A stretch of DNA of 64,000 bases from Erodium maritimum (GCA_963921825.1 OY997590.1:57960012-58024011); one strand, 5' to 3'. Shown: positions 32,874 to 45,990, counted from the stretch's first letter. Notes: generated by a model from the letters alone, not told the origin. Program-made: numbers and translations.

Positions 32874-35800
32874 TCAATTGGATGATGTAGATATGTTATC
32901 CTAAAGATAGTGATGATACATATACAAAATTTTCGCACATACATCAACGTCGTGTTGACACCTATGCGCACATACTCATCAATCTTGTCAGTTGAAGACG
33001 AGAAAAAGTGTCGCTAACTCTGCCTCAATCTGTTGTTGATGTGCCGTTTCAATATGTTCTTCTAGTAACTTCATAATTCTATTCTCGTCAAGCGGTAGAT
33101 CCATAGAAGACGATGTTGAGGAGATGAAAATATACCATTAAGGAAAAGACGGGAAATAATTGTTCGAAAGATAGAAGAGAGCTCAAATTGCTGGTAGGAC
33201 AAAAAAGTGGACAATAATGAAAATATATAATCTGAATATATATATATAGGCTCACTATCTAATATAAAGTATACTTAAAATATAAGTTAAAAACTAATCC
33301 TAATCATTAGATTGAAAGACATCCAATGTTGAAGAATTTTAGTAACTGAAATGAATTAATATGTTAATAAATAAATAAATAAAAGGGCATATTAGGAATG
33401 AATATTTTTTCTCTTGCTTCATCCCCACAATAGCAATCCAATTACCACGCCAACTGCCATGGGCAGTTGTTCTATATTAATTCAAATGACAACATAGCTG
33501 AAAAATTGTAAAAGAGATTTTAATTTTTTTTGCAGCCAATACCAGTTTTCTTATATTTATAGGCGATTAATGGATTATATAAATACATCCCGATATAAAG
33601 CATATAGTGAAATCACAATTTTCTGAATTTGAAACAAGCTGCTACTATAAATAGGAGAAGATTTGAAATGTTTAGGCAATATGTTTTAGTGTATATGAAC
33701 TGAAATTTGATGATAAAATTATGTTTTTAAAGTAGCACACATACTTTATATTGTTCTGAAATCAAAACATTGTTGTTGAAGTACACATTAATAACAGTAG
33801 ATCAGTTTTGGCATATTACGTTTGAATCCTAAATATGAAAAGGTTTCATACCTTGTGAACATAAGTTTCATTATACAGTTATGCTAGAATTTTGATTCAA
33901 TCGTAATAGAAAATTGTATAGATATTATGTTTCCAAACTTCTCAATTACAAGTAACTTGTCAAACTAGGCACAACACATACATATACATTTGAATTTAGT
34001 CCAACTTCTCCTTTTCAACATCCCTTGTTTCAGATTTCATTTTGGTAGACAGTCTTCTTGGTTGCTTTGAAACATGCCTGCATACTGGTTTAACTTCTTC
34101 ATGACGACCCTTCTTACTACAAGTCTATCGCTTCCGGCAATAAAAACAGGGTTATCATCAGAAGATGATTCCTCCACATCTGAAACTAGAGTCCTTGATG
34201 CTTTACAGAAATGTTTTGTTTGTGCTGGTGGAAATCATTTTATACTGCATAAAAAACCATATCAGTTGCAATGAAAATCTATACACAAAGCTATGAAATA
34301 TTGTTGCAGGAATAATGAAACATCTAGTGATCCATTGTATAAAGTGAAACAACTATAGAACAACATTGATCATGATTTGAATAAAAAAAAGTCTGGGGTT
34401 TACCCATATTCGTGTCAAAAGTACTTGTGTGCACATGATTCATACTAAATCAACAATTGTTTCAATTGTCTAAAGTGTTAATACTAGTACCAGTAAGTTG
34501 AAACAAATGGTATTGGAAATGAAGCAAGTGCATCAAATAAACGTAAATTAATGAAATATTTAGGCGTAAATTAAGAATGAATCACTTGAACCAATTATCT
34601 CGATAATTGTAGATAAGGTGGAACCAAAAATCTATTGATCATATTTATTAAAAATCAGTGACACTCTTAATGTGGATGGTGAAACTGAAATAACAAAAAA
34701 TGTTTGGTGAAACAATTGACAACATGTAATGGTCCATTGTATATACTAACCATGTTTAGGGCCATAAATACTTGTGTCAGCATGATTCATTCTAAAACCA
34801 ATAATTGTTTCAATGTCTAAAATGTTAATACTTGTAATAATAAGTTGAAACAATTGGTTTTTGGGATTGAAACAAAAGCATCAAATAAATGTCTAGAACA
34901 AATTAAACATTCGAAGGTATATTGTGCAGTGTTACCACTCGATAAGGTTGAACCAAAAATATATTAATAGTGAAACATATTCCTATAATATTTGTTAGAA
35001 ATCAGTAACATTTTAACTATGGACGGTGAGATAGTCACTTAATCATCAAGATACTTTTAATTATCATTGGTGAAACATATGACAATTGAAATTGAAACTT
35101 GTGCAACAATTACATATCTACAACTAATGAAACATTAGCTAATTTATATTGGTTCTCAAACTACTTGAAACAATTGGGTAGTAGTAATGAAACACATGCA
35201 AGTCATCTTTGTTATCGTTCCAAACCATAACCAAAACAAAATACAACCCTCAACAATGTGTCTAGTGAATCAAAGTTAACAATGGGCCTATGCAAAAAAA
35301 AATCGGCTATACTAATAAACAACCCTTACATGAATATATTCAATGGATTTTTGTACTTTTCTAAATGGACATTGAAACATATGCATGTACTATTTGTTAA
35401 AAATCAGTAAAAACTCTAAACGAAATTTGATCATGATAAAAAAGTTCATTGGATGACAAAAGACATCCAATATTCAATTGTTCATCTCAATACTTATGAC
35501 TATGCACCATGAAATAACTGACAATTAAGATTGAACATTGTGAAATGAATACATATTTACCAGTTCAATCAAAAAATAACCCATTCATCAATAAAGAAGG
35601 TATTGTAAGCTATTAAAACAATTGAACACATTTCAGGTACTTGTTATGCATTGCCCATGATACACAAATCAATTTAAATTCTAAAGAGCTTCAAACAAGC
35701 TGTATTCTCCAGCAACACAAAAACACACAAGATATTGATTTTTCTCAACAAGAGTTGGGTTCGAAATCAAACTCACATTAATGGTTCAAAGCAAGAAGGA

Positions 35801-36190
35801 TCGAGAAAGTCCTTGGCGCAGAACATCCTCAGGTACTCTGATATGTTATTGGTGGAAACCGATCCCTAGGCGCACGATCTGAGAAGCACGGCGGAGGCAT
35901 CCAATCGAGAGCTCATCGCGGCCGCCGAGAGTAGGAATTGGATTTGGGGATGAGAAGAGAGGGAAGGAGATCGTGTGAGAGAGATTTGATTAGGTTAGTT
36001 ACAAGTTAATAAAAAAAGACTGAAACACCCTTTGGATATACGAAAATACAGAAAAATAAATCATAATTTTGTTAATTTCAAAATCTGTCATTTTAATCCG
36101 AGCCCTCTATATAATAAGATCGAATGGCTGATAACAGTTTTCATTTTATATTTCAATTCCTGATTTGTATTTGATAATGGTTATATATAT
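32874..36190. other. AT-rich region, possible ancient TIR element, no gene recognised
   Basis: No spliced gene can be supported. A stretch at 34430-34540 is repeated in diverged form at about 34780-34885 (both with CATGATTCAT, CAATTGTTTCAAT and AAGTTGAAACAA). The sequence left of about 33240 and right of about 36190 both carry TATATATATATAGG, with weakly matching inward sequences in opposite orientation, so an old Mutator-like element of about 3 kb is possible. A purine-rich, GC-richer block at 35800-35990 could be the leader of a lost minus-strand gene. A 66-codon frame at 34074 has no visible family. Confidence 0.35.
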
Positions 36191-36336
36191 ATATAGGATA
36201 GCTATCAGGTAAAAACCACCCCTTATTGTGCAAACTACGAACTCTTGTGGGCCGCATGATCCGTTCGGATCGATGCCTCAGATCGCGCTGAGAGACGCGG
36301 TGGCAAAATTGTAATTTGTGGCCCTTTTTTATTTGT

Positions 36337-36416
36337 CGCGAGATTTTAGATATAAACACGCGAGATTTTAGATAGAAACACGCGAGATTTTAGTTAGAAA
36401 CACGCGAGATTTTAAA
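36337..36416. repeat. Short tandem repeat, unit with CGCGAGATTTTAG
   Basis: Four units of about 24 bases, each with CGCGAGATTTTA followed by GATA/TTAGAAACA. It lies next to sequence (36190-36330) containing GGATAGCTATCAGG and TGCAAACTACGAACTC, which looks like the end of a DNA transposon, though no partner end was found. Confidence 0.7.
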
Positions 36417-36519
36417 TTAATCGAATCAATCCCCTTTTTGATTTTGATTTTATATTTTTTTATTTTGCCCCCATTCAATATGCGTGTGTCCGATTTCTTA
36501 TTTCATATTGTTAATTTCG

Positions 36520-36630
36520 TATTAAGAAGAAGAAGACGAAGACGAAGTAGAAGCAGAAGCAGAAGAAGACGAAGACGAAGTAGAAGCAGAAGCAGAAGAA
36601 GACGAAGACGAAGACGAAGACGAAGTCGAA
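36520..36630 (+). repeat. GAAGAC/GAAGCA microsatellite
   Basis: Imperfect repeats of AGAAGACGAAGACGAAGTAG. Depending on frame it encodes Arg/Ser or Asp/Glu runs. It lies just upstream of the first exon of the Ulp1-like gene and may be leader sequence. Confidence 0.8.
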
Positions 36631-37141
36631 CTCAAGGAGAACTGTAGGTCTTCAAAATGACCTCAAAAATGTTCTCCGATTTCCACAGGACCTCGAGCAA
36701 ACAAGGTAAACTCTTCTAACAAAGTCACTGCATATGAGTTCATAAGGTTCAGAGCTTGTGAATCATTTGGCTTCTCAAATTCATGAACTTCTGAAAATCT
36801 ATGAACAATTACAAAGCTTAACTATTATCATTTGCAGCATCATAGCTGAGTAACCGAGCAACAATATTCTATGCATTGTAGATTTGTGTGAACAAAAACT
36901 ATGATAGTCAAGCAATTAAGAGTTAAGAGTTGACCCCTAACCTCACCCTCCAATCTCATTCACTTAACCCTAAACTGATTTTTTGAGTCATGTACTATTT
37001 CATTTCCTCAAAATCTGACTCTACAAAAGAGAAGATATGCCCTAGACTTTAAATGTTATGGCCTATAATCTGTCATGCCCCTTTCTTCTAAAATCATAGG
37101 TAACCTCTTAATGATGCTGAGAAACATTCTGGAAGGCATAA

Positions 37142-37420
37142 TTCACTTGACCCTATATATAAACTGAAGTACAAAACTCTTTAAGTAGGACTTCTGTTTT
37201 TTTTTTAATTTTCTGTAATATACTGAATCTCGGTATGTTTTTGTCGAACATGTTATGAATGTCAAAATATTTTTAGGTATGAATGGGAAACTTTTAGCAG
37301 TTTGAATATTAAATTATTAGTACTATGTGTTGTAAAATTTCAGTAGTACTTTGAATATCAAATCCTCTGGAAGTAGATTGCCAAACATTTCTTAAGTTGT
37401 GGTTTGATTGTGTCTTTTTG
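37142..37420 (+). repeat. Copy of the F-box unit's 3' flank inside Ulp1 intron 1
   Basis: This stretch is nearly the same as 51416-51672, the end of F-box copy B and its downstream sequence: shared blocks include AAGTAGGACTTCTGTTTTTT, CTGAATCTCGGTATGTTTTT and GCAGTTTGAATATTAAATTA. It also ends with the start of a small minus-strand gene (AAACATTTCTTAAGTTGTGG), as at 49850 and 51650. The homology stops just before the acceptor of Ulp1 exon 2. Confidence 0.85.
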
Positions 37421-38463
37421 TAGAAGAAACTGCTGCAGCCTCTCTAGCTGCAGAGTTAGTGGTTCCTGACTCTGCAACTAGTTCGCTACATGGGCTAAGT
37501 GATGAAGATAACATGCCTATTGGCATTTTAAGGAAAAAGTCTGTGAATCTGAAAGTTTATGAGAGGCTTCGGAAGCGGAAACAAAGGATTGATGTCCTTG
37601 GTAAGCGTAAAGAGCCAGATGTTGTGTCTTCAGATCAGGAGGCAAAGAAACCGAAGATTGCTGGTGAAGTGAAGAGAAGAGTTTATAAAACTTCACAGCA
37701 GAGGGAGGAGTGGCAGTTGATTAAGAAAAGGAAAGCCGGGCTACCTAAGATTTTGTTACGCACTTCACCGTCTAGGTTATACGATCTGATCGTTCGTCTA
37801 AGTGCAGCCCAAAGAAAAGACATTGAAGAGATAGGTTTTGGGTCCATATTACATCTTAGAGTGCAGTTTCTTCCCGCCCGCCTGTGCATGTACCTTGCCG
37901 AGAGCTTCAAGCCTGGCATTATGTCCCTGGTTCTTGGGTTTGGGGATTGGTTACATATCGACGATTCTGTTGTACACCAGGTTCTTGGCATTTACTTGAA
38001 TAAGAGTAAATCTTATTCAAAAGCTCGCTTGGAATGGAGGGAGTTAACAAAGTTGGTTGATGTGAAGGGTAAGAAGAAACATACTACATCTGTCTATGAT
38101 ATAACACATGAGGATCTGTACCATCACTTGTTGTCTTTGAACGATGGAGGGGACCATTTCAAACGATCATTTTTGGTGCTCTTTACCACACTTATGATAG
38201 ATTTTGGTAGTTCCTCCGGGCTTGTGAACTAGTACATATTGGATGCTGTTCACGATGTCGAAAAGATCAAAGACTACAATTGGTGTCAGTTTCTGGTTGA
38301 CAGGTTGGTGGAGACATCTAAGAGTTGGGACCGGAAAAAATTCTACATAGGTCCAATGACATTTTTGGTGGTAAGTAAGGTTATTTGCCCATTTTTATTT
38401 TTTAATGCATAGTATTTTAGTAATTGGGTTTTTTGCCTCTAAGAATTTGCACTGAAAGAATTA

Positions 38464-38650
38464 CTGTAATATGCTAGTGGTCTGCATCATTAATTTTTAG
38501 TGGTATGTAGTACTTATTTTAGTGGTCTGCAACATGATTTTTTAGTTGTCTCCAGCATAATTTTTTAGTTGTCTGAAGCATTATTTTAGTGGTCTGCAGT
38601 GAAGCTGTCAGTGGTCTGCAGCATAATTTTTTAGTAGTCTGTATGCAGTA
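38464..38650 (+). repeat. Cluster of the AGTGGTCTGCA motif in Ulp1 intron 2
   Basis: About eight degenerate units of TTTTAGTGGTCTGCAGCATAA occur with spacing near 20-30 bases; four carry AGTGGTCTGCA exactly (38476, 38521, 38588, 38610). Confidence 0.8.
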
Positions 38651-41569
38651 CCATGTTTCTCATAATGTGGTATTATTATGTTAAAATCAGTTCGTTACTT
38701 GACTATTAGATTATTTGCAGCTGTTCTATTTGGATCGTACTACCATAGCCAATCTGAAGAAGCCAAAATATAAACCTTCGTTAATTGGTTGGACTATAGA
38801 CGGTGTTCAGGAGAGGGAGGATAAAGAGTTGTTGTTAGGTGACAAGTTTGGAATGTGTTACGTTGATCAACCTGATCCTCAGTTGCCGACTCAGTTGCTT
38901 CCTCAACCACCTATTGTATCTCCTCGTAAGGTCGATGAACAATCTGGTACTCACCAGAATACTCATGATCCTCAGTCCCATCCACGACCTTCTGGTTCTA
39001 CTCGTGGTTCAGGGAGCAGTTATTGTGTATGTTTTCTGACTTTTATATTTTTTATTTGTTTTCAGTTATCATTCCTAAATGTTGTTTTTTGATTTAGTTT
39101 TATTGATAACATTTCAGCGTTCATACCAAAACTTTGTCACAGCGGCAAAAGTTTTCGCTGAGAGTTTTGAAGTTTTGGTTGACTGTTATGAAAACAGTCA
39201 ACATCCTCTACCCGATGTCCAACAAGTTAGGCGTCTGTCTCAAGGATTTCAGGACATTGTTGGAGTTCCAAGTCCTGTGGAAACAGCACCACCTATGCGT
39301 GTTGAACAGCTTGTGGATGGTGACTTTTGGGAGCGGGAGGATGTTCTAAACGCTATAGCAAAGATCGAAGAAGCTCAAATGAAAAAGAAGTCCAATGCTT
39401 ATTTTCATGCACTAAGGACTAGATCACCTGATGTAGGTCCTGTACCTACTTTCACCCTTCTGCCTGACTTTGAAGAAAATGAGACCAAGAAAAATATTTG
39501 CGAAGAAGACGAAACTGATAAGGATCAGTTGGAAGGTTCAGACGATAGTGAAAGAGAAAATTCAGGTGGAAGCTATTCTGATTTGGACAAGTGTGCTTAT
39601 GTAAGTGATGACGAAGAAGAAAGAGAAGTAGATGCACCTGATTCAGAGGTACCAACTGAAGCAGACGTTGGAGCTGAACAGAGTGACGATTTGCACATGT
39701 ACCCTGGCATTGGTCCTATTCTTGTTGATTCAGATACACAACCTGATGTACAACTTGAACATAGTTCATGTGAAGAGAAAAAAGTTGTTGCTGATGTGGA
39801 GCGTAAAGAAGAAACAGACACTCTTGATGCCGGTGAACATAGCATGCTAAAAACTGTTGCTGATGATGTCCAGTGTGAACAGAGTGCATGTGAAGGGAAA
39901 GAAACTGTTGCTGATGATGTCCCAGGGGAACAGATTGCATGTGAAGGGAAAGATGTTGTTGCTGTTGATGTCCCAGGTGAACAGAGTGCATGTGAAGGGA
40001 AAGATGTTGTTGCTGTTGATGTCCCAGGTGAACAGAGTGCATGTGAAGGGAAAGATGATGTTGCTGATGTGGGGCATAAAGAAGAAACAGACACTCTTGA
40101 TGCCGGGGAACATAGCATGCCAAAAACTCATCTGGATAAAAGCAGTAATTTGAATGATGGATCTCATATTGTTGTACTGGATTCTGAGACACAAGAATCA
40201 TTGAAACAAAGTCCTCCTGATCTACCAGTTGAACAGACTGCATGTGAAGGGAAAGAAATAGGCATTACTGTTCCCGGCATTGACAGTCAGAAATATGGAT
40301 CTCATATTGTTGTACTGGATTCCGATGATGTCCCAGGGGAACAAAGTGCATGTGAAGGGAAAGATGATGTTGCTGATGTGGAGCATAAAGAAGAAACAGA
40401 CACTCTTGATGCCGGGGAACATAGCATTCCAAAAACTGATCCGGATAAAAGCAGTAATTTGAAGAGCGGATCTCATATTGTTGTACTGGATTTTGAGACA
40501 CATGAATCATTGAAACAAAGTCATGCTGATGTACCAGTTGAACAGACTGCATGTGAAGGGAAAGAAACAGGCATTACTGTTCCCGGCATTGACAGTCAGA
40601 AAACCATAGATAAAAATGGTCTTCATTGTCTAATTGATGCAATGATGATTGATGTAATGGCATCATCGGTTATTTGTGCTGAGGAAGAAATCACTGAAGA
40701 GAAGAATACAGTCATTGTTGAGGAGGAAACCACTAAAGCAGATCACCCTTCTCTAGATTTAATTCCTGAACATGGTCTTTTATCCCCAATACAATCCAAA
40801 GAAGATGGTGGGACCTGTACTGACACATCTCTGCATATTGGCAAAGAGGTACGTGGATTGGTGTCTGGTAACAGTGAAGAACAAAAACTAAAGATAGAGG
40901 TTTCTAATCAGAAAGGTAGTTCTTCACATTCGGTTCCAGACATCCCGAAACTTCCATACATACTGCTTAGTGACTCTGATGTAGAGGATTTTGATGATCC
41001 AGAAGCTCTCTTCTCTTCTATGGCATCAATAGGGAAGGACGCATGTGAAGAACTTGAGGAGATATCTGAGCCGTGCATGGATATGGTCCTTTATGTTCCT
41101 CCACATAAATTGTCTGGGAGTAACACATCTGCTTCAGCTTCACACATAAACAATGAGGACAAACCAGTAGGCAAGGAAAGCGTTGATGCAGAACCATCAC
41201 ATCATTCTGGTGATACAGACGATATCTTCAACGCTTACCAACAAAAGAATGAACAACAAACTCCTCCTGATGCAGCAGAAGTTGTTTCACCTCCTCGTAA
41301 ACGCAAAGGGAGAAGAAAAGGCGCATTGAATATTCCTCCACTTCAGGCCATCCCATCGCCAGATTGCGCTACAGGTCCCGATCTTTATTTGTTTGATAAG
41401 GACATAGTACCTTATGGGAACAGGCATACCGAATTCATTAGCAGTAAGCAGCAGCCCATTTGGGAGACTCTGTTGACAGATTGGGCTTTGAACCCCACCG
41501 AAACTGATTTGAAGTAAGTTGCTGTTATTACTATTCTGTTTATCTAAAATTAATGCATAAAATATTTTC

Positions 41570-41695
41570 TGCTCTGCATTATAAGGTTTTAGTGGTCTAC
41601 GTATAAGATTTTAGTGTTCTGCAGCAGGAACTTTTTGTGGTCTGCATATAAGGTTTTACCTGTCTACAGTGAAATTTTTAGTCGTTTATCAAATT
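41570..41695 (+). repeat. Cluster of the AGTGGTCTGCA-like motif in Ulp1 intron 4
   Basis: Variants such as TTTTAGTGGTCTACG, TTTTAGTGTTCTGCAG and TTTTTGTGGTCTGCA follow one another at about 25-base spacing. Confidence 0.7.
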
Positions 41696-42522
41696 TCATT
41701 CTTATGATGTGATAGGGATCATGTGTATGAAAATGCATGCAATGGATTGCGAAGAGACGACATTTTGACTTTCAGAGATGACATGGAAGTTTACAGTTCT
41801 GTGATTGATGCTTGGGCTGATTATCTCAACTACTTGGAGTTCTACAAGGTGAACCATCTCGGTCCATCACGGGTGTTCTTATCAACCAATATATCTGTAA
41901 GTTGAAGTTTGGTATCCTTTTTGAAGTCATTCAATTTTTATTTTTGTCATCATTTTACTTTATCTTTTTTGAATAATAATCTTCTTGTATTTACATATAT
42001 GTAGATTGCCTATGAGCAGTCAGGAAACACTGATGCTTTGGGAAGTATTGTACAGGATGAACTTCGAAAGTTTAACATGAATTTACATTATTATGACATG
42101 GTAATTTTCTGTTTGGTCATTCTAATTATTTATTTGTTTTTAAGTCAAATTACTTTGGTGAATTTTTTGTGTTTTGGGAAATCATTTTTGTTGCAGATTA
42201 TGATATTTGTATACAGGAAGAGCCATTACATGGTCATGGTAATTGATATAAAGAATAGTATCATCGAGATTCTTGACAATTATGACCCTGATACTGACGA
42301 TAAGGATCGTTATCAAAATTGTTTTCATGACTTGGTGAGATTAATATATTCTTCTTTTTCTTGTTCTTGAGTGTTATATATTTTTATATTTTATTCTATC
42401 TGAACATATTTACTTGTAAATAATGTTTCAAAATTTGTATATATCACAGAGAGATGGCATTTCAGCACATGTTATGACGACCAATAAGAAGATTGGGCTA
42501 AAAATCGGTGGTCTACCAATCA

Positions 42523-45500
42523 TGTAATAACCACTCCCGGTCAACGCAAGTCAAACCTGCGAAAAACAGTAAAATTTAAAAAAATTGAGCAGACACTGAA
42601 TTGAACCGGAATTGAACCCCGAGGGTCATACTGGACTTAAGTTGACCCCGTTATCGACCAAAGTGAGTTCCGGGGGACTCAGAGCAACTTTCTGATCAAT
42701 TTGGGAAATGTTGACTTTTCGCTGGAAAAGTCAACCGAGCGACGTTTTGGTCCATTCGAGGACCGTTTTGGATCAGAAAAGCTTAGCCGTCGTCGCAGCG
42801 GTCTTAGTTGAGCCGTTTCCTTGTAGCCCGCCAAGTTTCGTAATTTTTGGGAAAAAGTGCCCGTTCGGGGCCCGAAACGTCCGATTTTCGCGAATCTGAT
42901 TGGATTTTATCTAGTAGATATTTTCCAAAAGGTGTGGGACCCACCTTGCCACTTGTCAACCAAGTGGTGGTGTTAGGTAATTTGAACAAGACACTTGTCA
43001 TAATTGTGGTGGTTGTTGGTTTTTAAATGAAAAAGAAGTAAGAGATAGTTGTTTGTTTTTAAAACAAAATAAAAGAGAGGAGTTGAGAGATGCACGGCTA
43101 AGTCAGAAAAAAAAAGAGAAATAGAGAGAGAAAGAAGAGAGAGAAAGGGAAGGAGAGAAAAGGAAAGAACGGTGGAGATTTTTGGAGATTGTCGACGATC
43201 CGACCGTTGGATCGGGTTTATTCTTGCACAACCGTCATCCCCTCGTCATTGTCTACGGTAAGAACCCGACTTTTGCTCGTTTTGACACATTTGATTTCTA
43301 AGTGTTCGTTTAGAATTGATTAAATGATGAACGGTTGAGGTTTAGAGTTCGTTAGGAACGTTTTGGGGTGAAAAAGGAACTTTTCCCATTATGGCCGTGT
43401 GGGGCCCACGTGCTCGGGTGCTCGGGTTTTATCGTTCGGGTGGTTTAAAACGTTCCCCGGACCATTTATCCTTAACCGAATCGAAAATTGGAATTAAATT
43501 GGAGAAGTTGTAATTTATCGGGTTTAGAAACTTTAAACGTCATTAAATTGACTCGGGAGTCGGAATTTGATTCGGGCAAGTACATTGGGTTCCTTGAACT
43601 ATTCTAAGACCGTAGAAACGAAAACGGGGGCTTTTGGGGCCTCGGAAGGCAATTAACAAAACCCGGGCAGATTCGCCATGTCGGGCGAATCGGGCCTTTA
43701 CGGGTCCTTTATCGACAATGTCGAGTAATTGGGAAGTTTGGGAGTGATCGACATTATCGGGGTTAAGTTTGGGCATCGAGTTTAATGGTTTTCGGTTTAT
43801 TCGTACTAGTTTAAAAGTGTCTTTAAATTTTGTTCTTTTAGATCGTGCCACGGACCGAGGCAAGGGAAAGCTGGGTGAGTGACTGAGATCATCACCGGAG
43901 CTCGTGGTTTGGCTTTTGGGAGAACACGCACGAGGTAGGGAAAAGTAGCCGGATCTCGGCCCTGACTAGGGAAAGTTAACAGTAGAATTGCATGTGACAC
44001 CGGGGTGTCGTGGCTTGAATAGGTTTATTTAAATATTAGAAAAGCATACTACGGGAACTTGGTAATTGTTAGAAAAGCATGATATGGGATTGTAGCGTTT
44101 ATCAGAAAAGCATGTTACGGGAACTTAGTGATTATTGGAAAGGCATGTGACACTTAGTAGTGTCGTAGGAGCAGAGAACTGTTGGAGGCTTGGGTTAAGC
44201 CGGAGGTTGATTGTTTATTTTGGCGTCTTGGGTGGCTTTGAGAGCCCGTTTTATTGTTGTTGAGTTGGGTGGCCTTGAGAGCCCGTTTTATTGTTGTTGA
44301 GTTGGGTGGCCTTGAGAGCCCGTTTTATTGTTGTTGAGTTGGGTGGCCTTGAGAGCCCGTTTTATTGTTGTTGAGTGGGGTGGCCTTGAGAGCCCGTTTT
44401 ATTGTTGTTGAGTTGGGTGGCCTTGAGAGCCCGTGTTAATTGTTGTTGAGTTTGGGTGGCCATGATGGCCCTTGTGTTTGCTGTTGAGTTTGGGTGGCCA
44501 TGAGAGCCCGTGTGTTGTTATTGATGTCTTGGGGTTGTTGAGCCCGCGAGTGAAGTGGTTGTGTTTTGGGAGGCCATGATGGCCCGTGGGGTTGTTGCAA
44601 CCAAGTCTTGACTGTTGAGGTGTCTTGAGTGGCCTTGAGTGCCTGTTTGTTGAGCTTGCTGGTGTTTGTGGTTGTGTTTGCCCGAACCAACTGTGTGTCG
44701 GGGAGTGGTGTGGATTTTGGCAGGTTACGAGCATTCTTCGGCTGGCCTGACCAAACTCGAGCCTCGGCAGGTTCTGAGCATTCTTCGGCTAGCCTGTTCC
44801 GTGTCCGGATCCCGAGAGGTTATGAGCATTCTTCGGCTAGCCTGATCCGTAACCGGGTCCCGGCAGGTTACGAGCATTCTTCGGCTGGCCTGACCGCGTA
44901 CGAGGCTCGGTAGGTTCTGAGCATTCTTCGGCTAGCCTGATCCGGGTTCGTGTCTTTGGGGAAGGTCATTGTTGGTTATGTCGGTTTTACTTTACGAGTT
45001 TGAGGTTGAGTGAGTGAGGGAGGTTACTGAGCAACTGGTTTGCGATCCTTTGTGATCTTGTTTGGTGTGCGTTTCCTTTGTGATCTTGTTTGGTGTGCGT
45101 TTTCCTGTGATCTTGTTTGGCGTTGTGTAGTCCTTCTGTCGTGTCCTTGGAGGAGGTCGTTGATAGTTGTGTCGGGTCGACATTGTGTTATCGAGTGTTG
45201 AGTCTGTTGAGGAAGGTATCGGGTTGTGGGTCAGTTGAGTACTTGAGTTGGGGATTGTAGTCCTGGTGTTGGGTTTGGTTTTAGTGTTACTGGCTTTATC
45301 TACTAATTATGCCTTAGTCAGTCTGTTATCCGTGGTGGTGAGCGAACGCTCACCCCTAGCTGCTTTTCCTACAGGTACTGTTCGTGGGACGGACTAGGTG
45401 AGCTCTCGAAGCTTGTGGAGCTAGGAGCGGAGTCTGGGTTTTGTCTTTTTGAGTCTAGTGACGAATACCTTGTACTTTTGTCCACTTGTTGGGACGTGTT

Positions 45501-45631
45501 TTAAACTGTAATTATTATTTTGATGAACTAAATTGATATTTTAAAGTGTTTAATGAAAACAGGTTCAAGTGCTTTTATGTTTTTAAAACGTTCGCGTCCC
45601 TGGTTCGGTCTACTGAAATTAGGGCGTGACA
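42523..45631 (+). mobile_element. Solo LTR (3109 bp), TSD AATCA, inside the Ulp1 catalytic exon
   Basis: It starts TGTAATAACCACTCCCGG and ends TAGGGCGTGACA, with AATCA at 42518-42522 and 45632-45636. It holds about seven 37-bp tandem units with GGTGGCCTTGAGAGCCCG (44231-44500), about five units of about 47 bp with GAGCATTCTTCGGCTGGCCT (44720-44945), and the palindrome at 45337-45354. No internal coding. Removal restores the exon frame. Confidence 0.92.
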
Positions 45632-45792
45632 AATCAGACGTCGTCATCTTCATTGGAAGAATGCTTTGAACTGCAAGGATTGTGGGGTTTTTGCCATGTA
45701 CCATGCAGAAAACTATCTCGGTCGAGGACGATGGGCCAATAAAACCAAAATCGCACATCGGATTACAGTATGTTTTTCTTCTCTTAACCTCT

Positions 45793-45990
45793 CTTTTAGT
45801 GGTCTGCAATATAACCTTCTAGTTTCCTACACTCTGAACTTCTAGTGGTGTACAACATACCCTTTTAGTGCTCTGCACTTTGAGCTTCTAGTGGTGTTCA
45901 GCAGAGCCTTTTAGTGGTCTCCAATCTGAACTTTTAGTGGTGTGCAGCAGAGCCTTTTAGTGGTCTGCACTAAAAGGCTGATTTTGGCAT
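45793..45990 (+). repeat. Cluster of the AGTGGTCTGCA motif in Ulp1 intron 8
   Basis: About eight units alternate between AGTGGTCTGCA and AGTGGTGTGCAGCAGAGCCT types, spacing about 25 bases, with exact AGTGGTCTGCA at 45798 and 45959. Confidence 0.8.

Noticed and set aside
36438-36647. RS-rich 69-residue protein
   Set aside because: It is the translation of an AGAAGACGA microsatellite, and the frame upstream has no initiation or family support.
39597-40552. Long minus-strand frames of 95-175 codons opposite Ulp1 exon 4
   Set aside because: They are antisense by-products of the repeated acidic coding sequence; no splice or family evidence.
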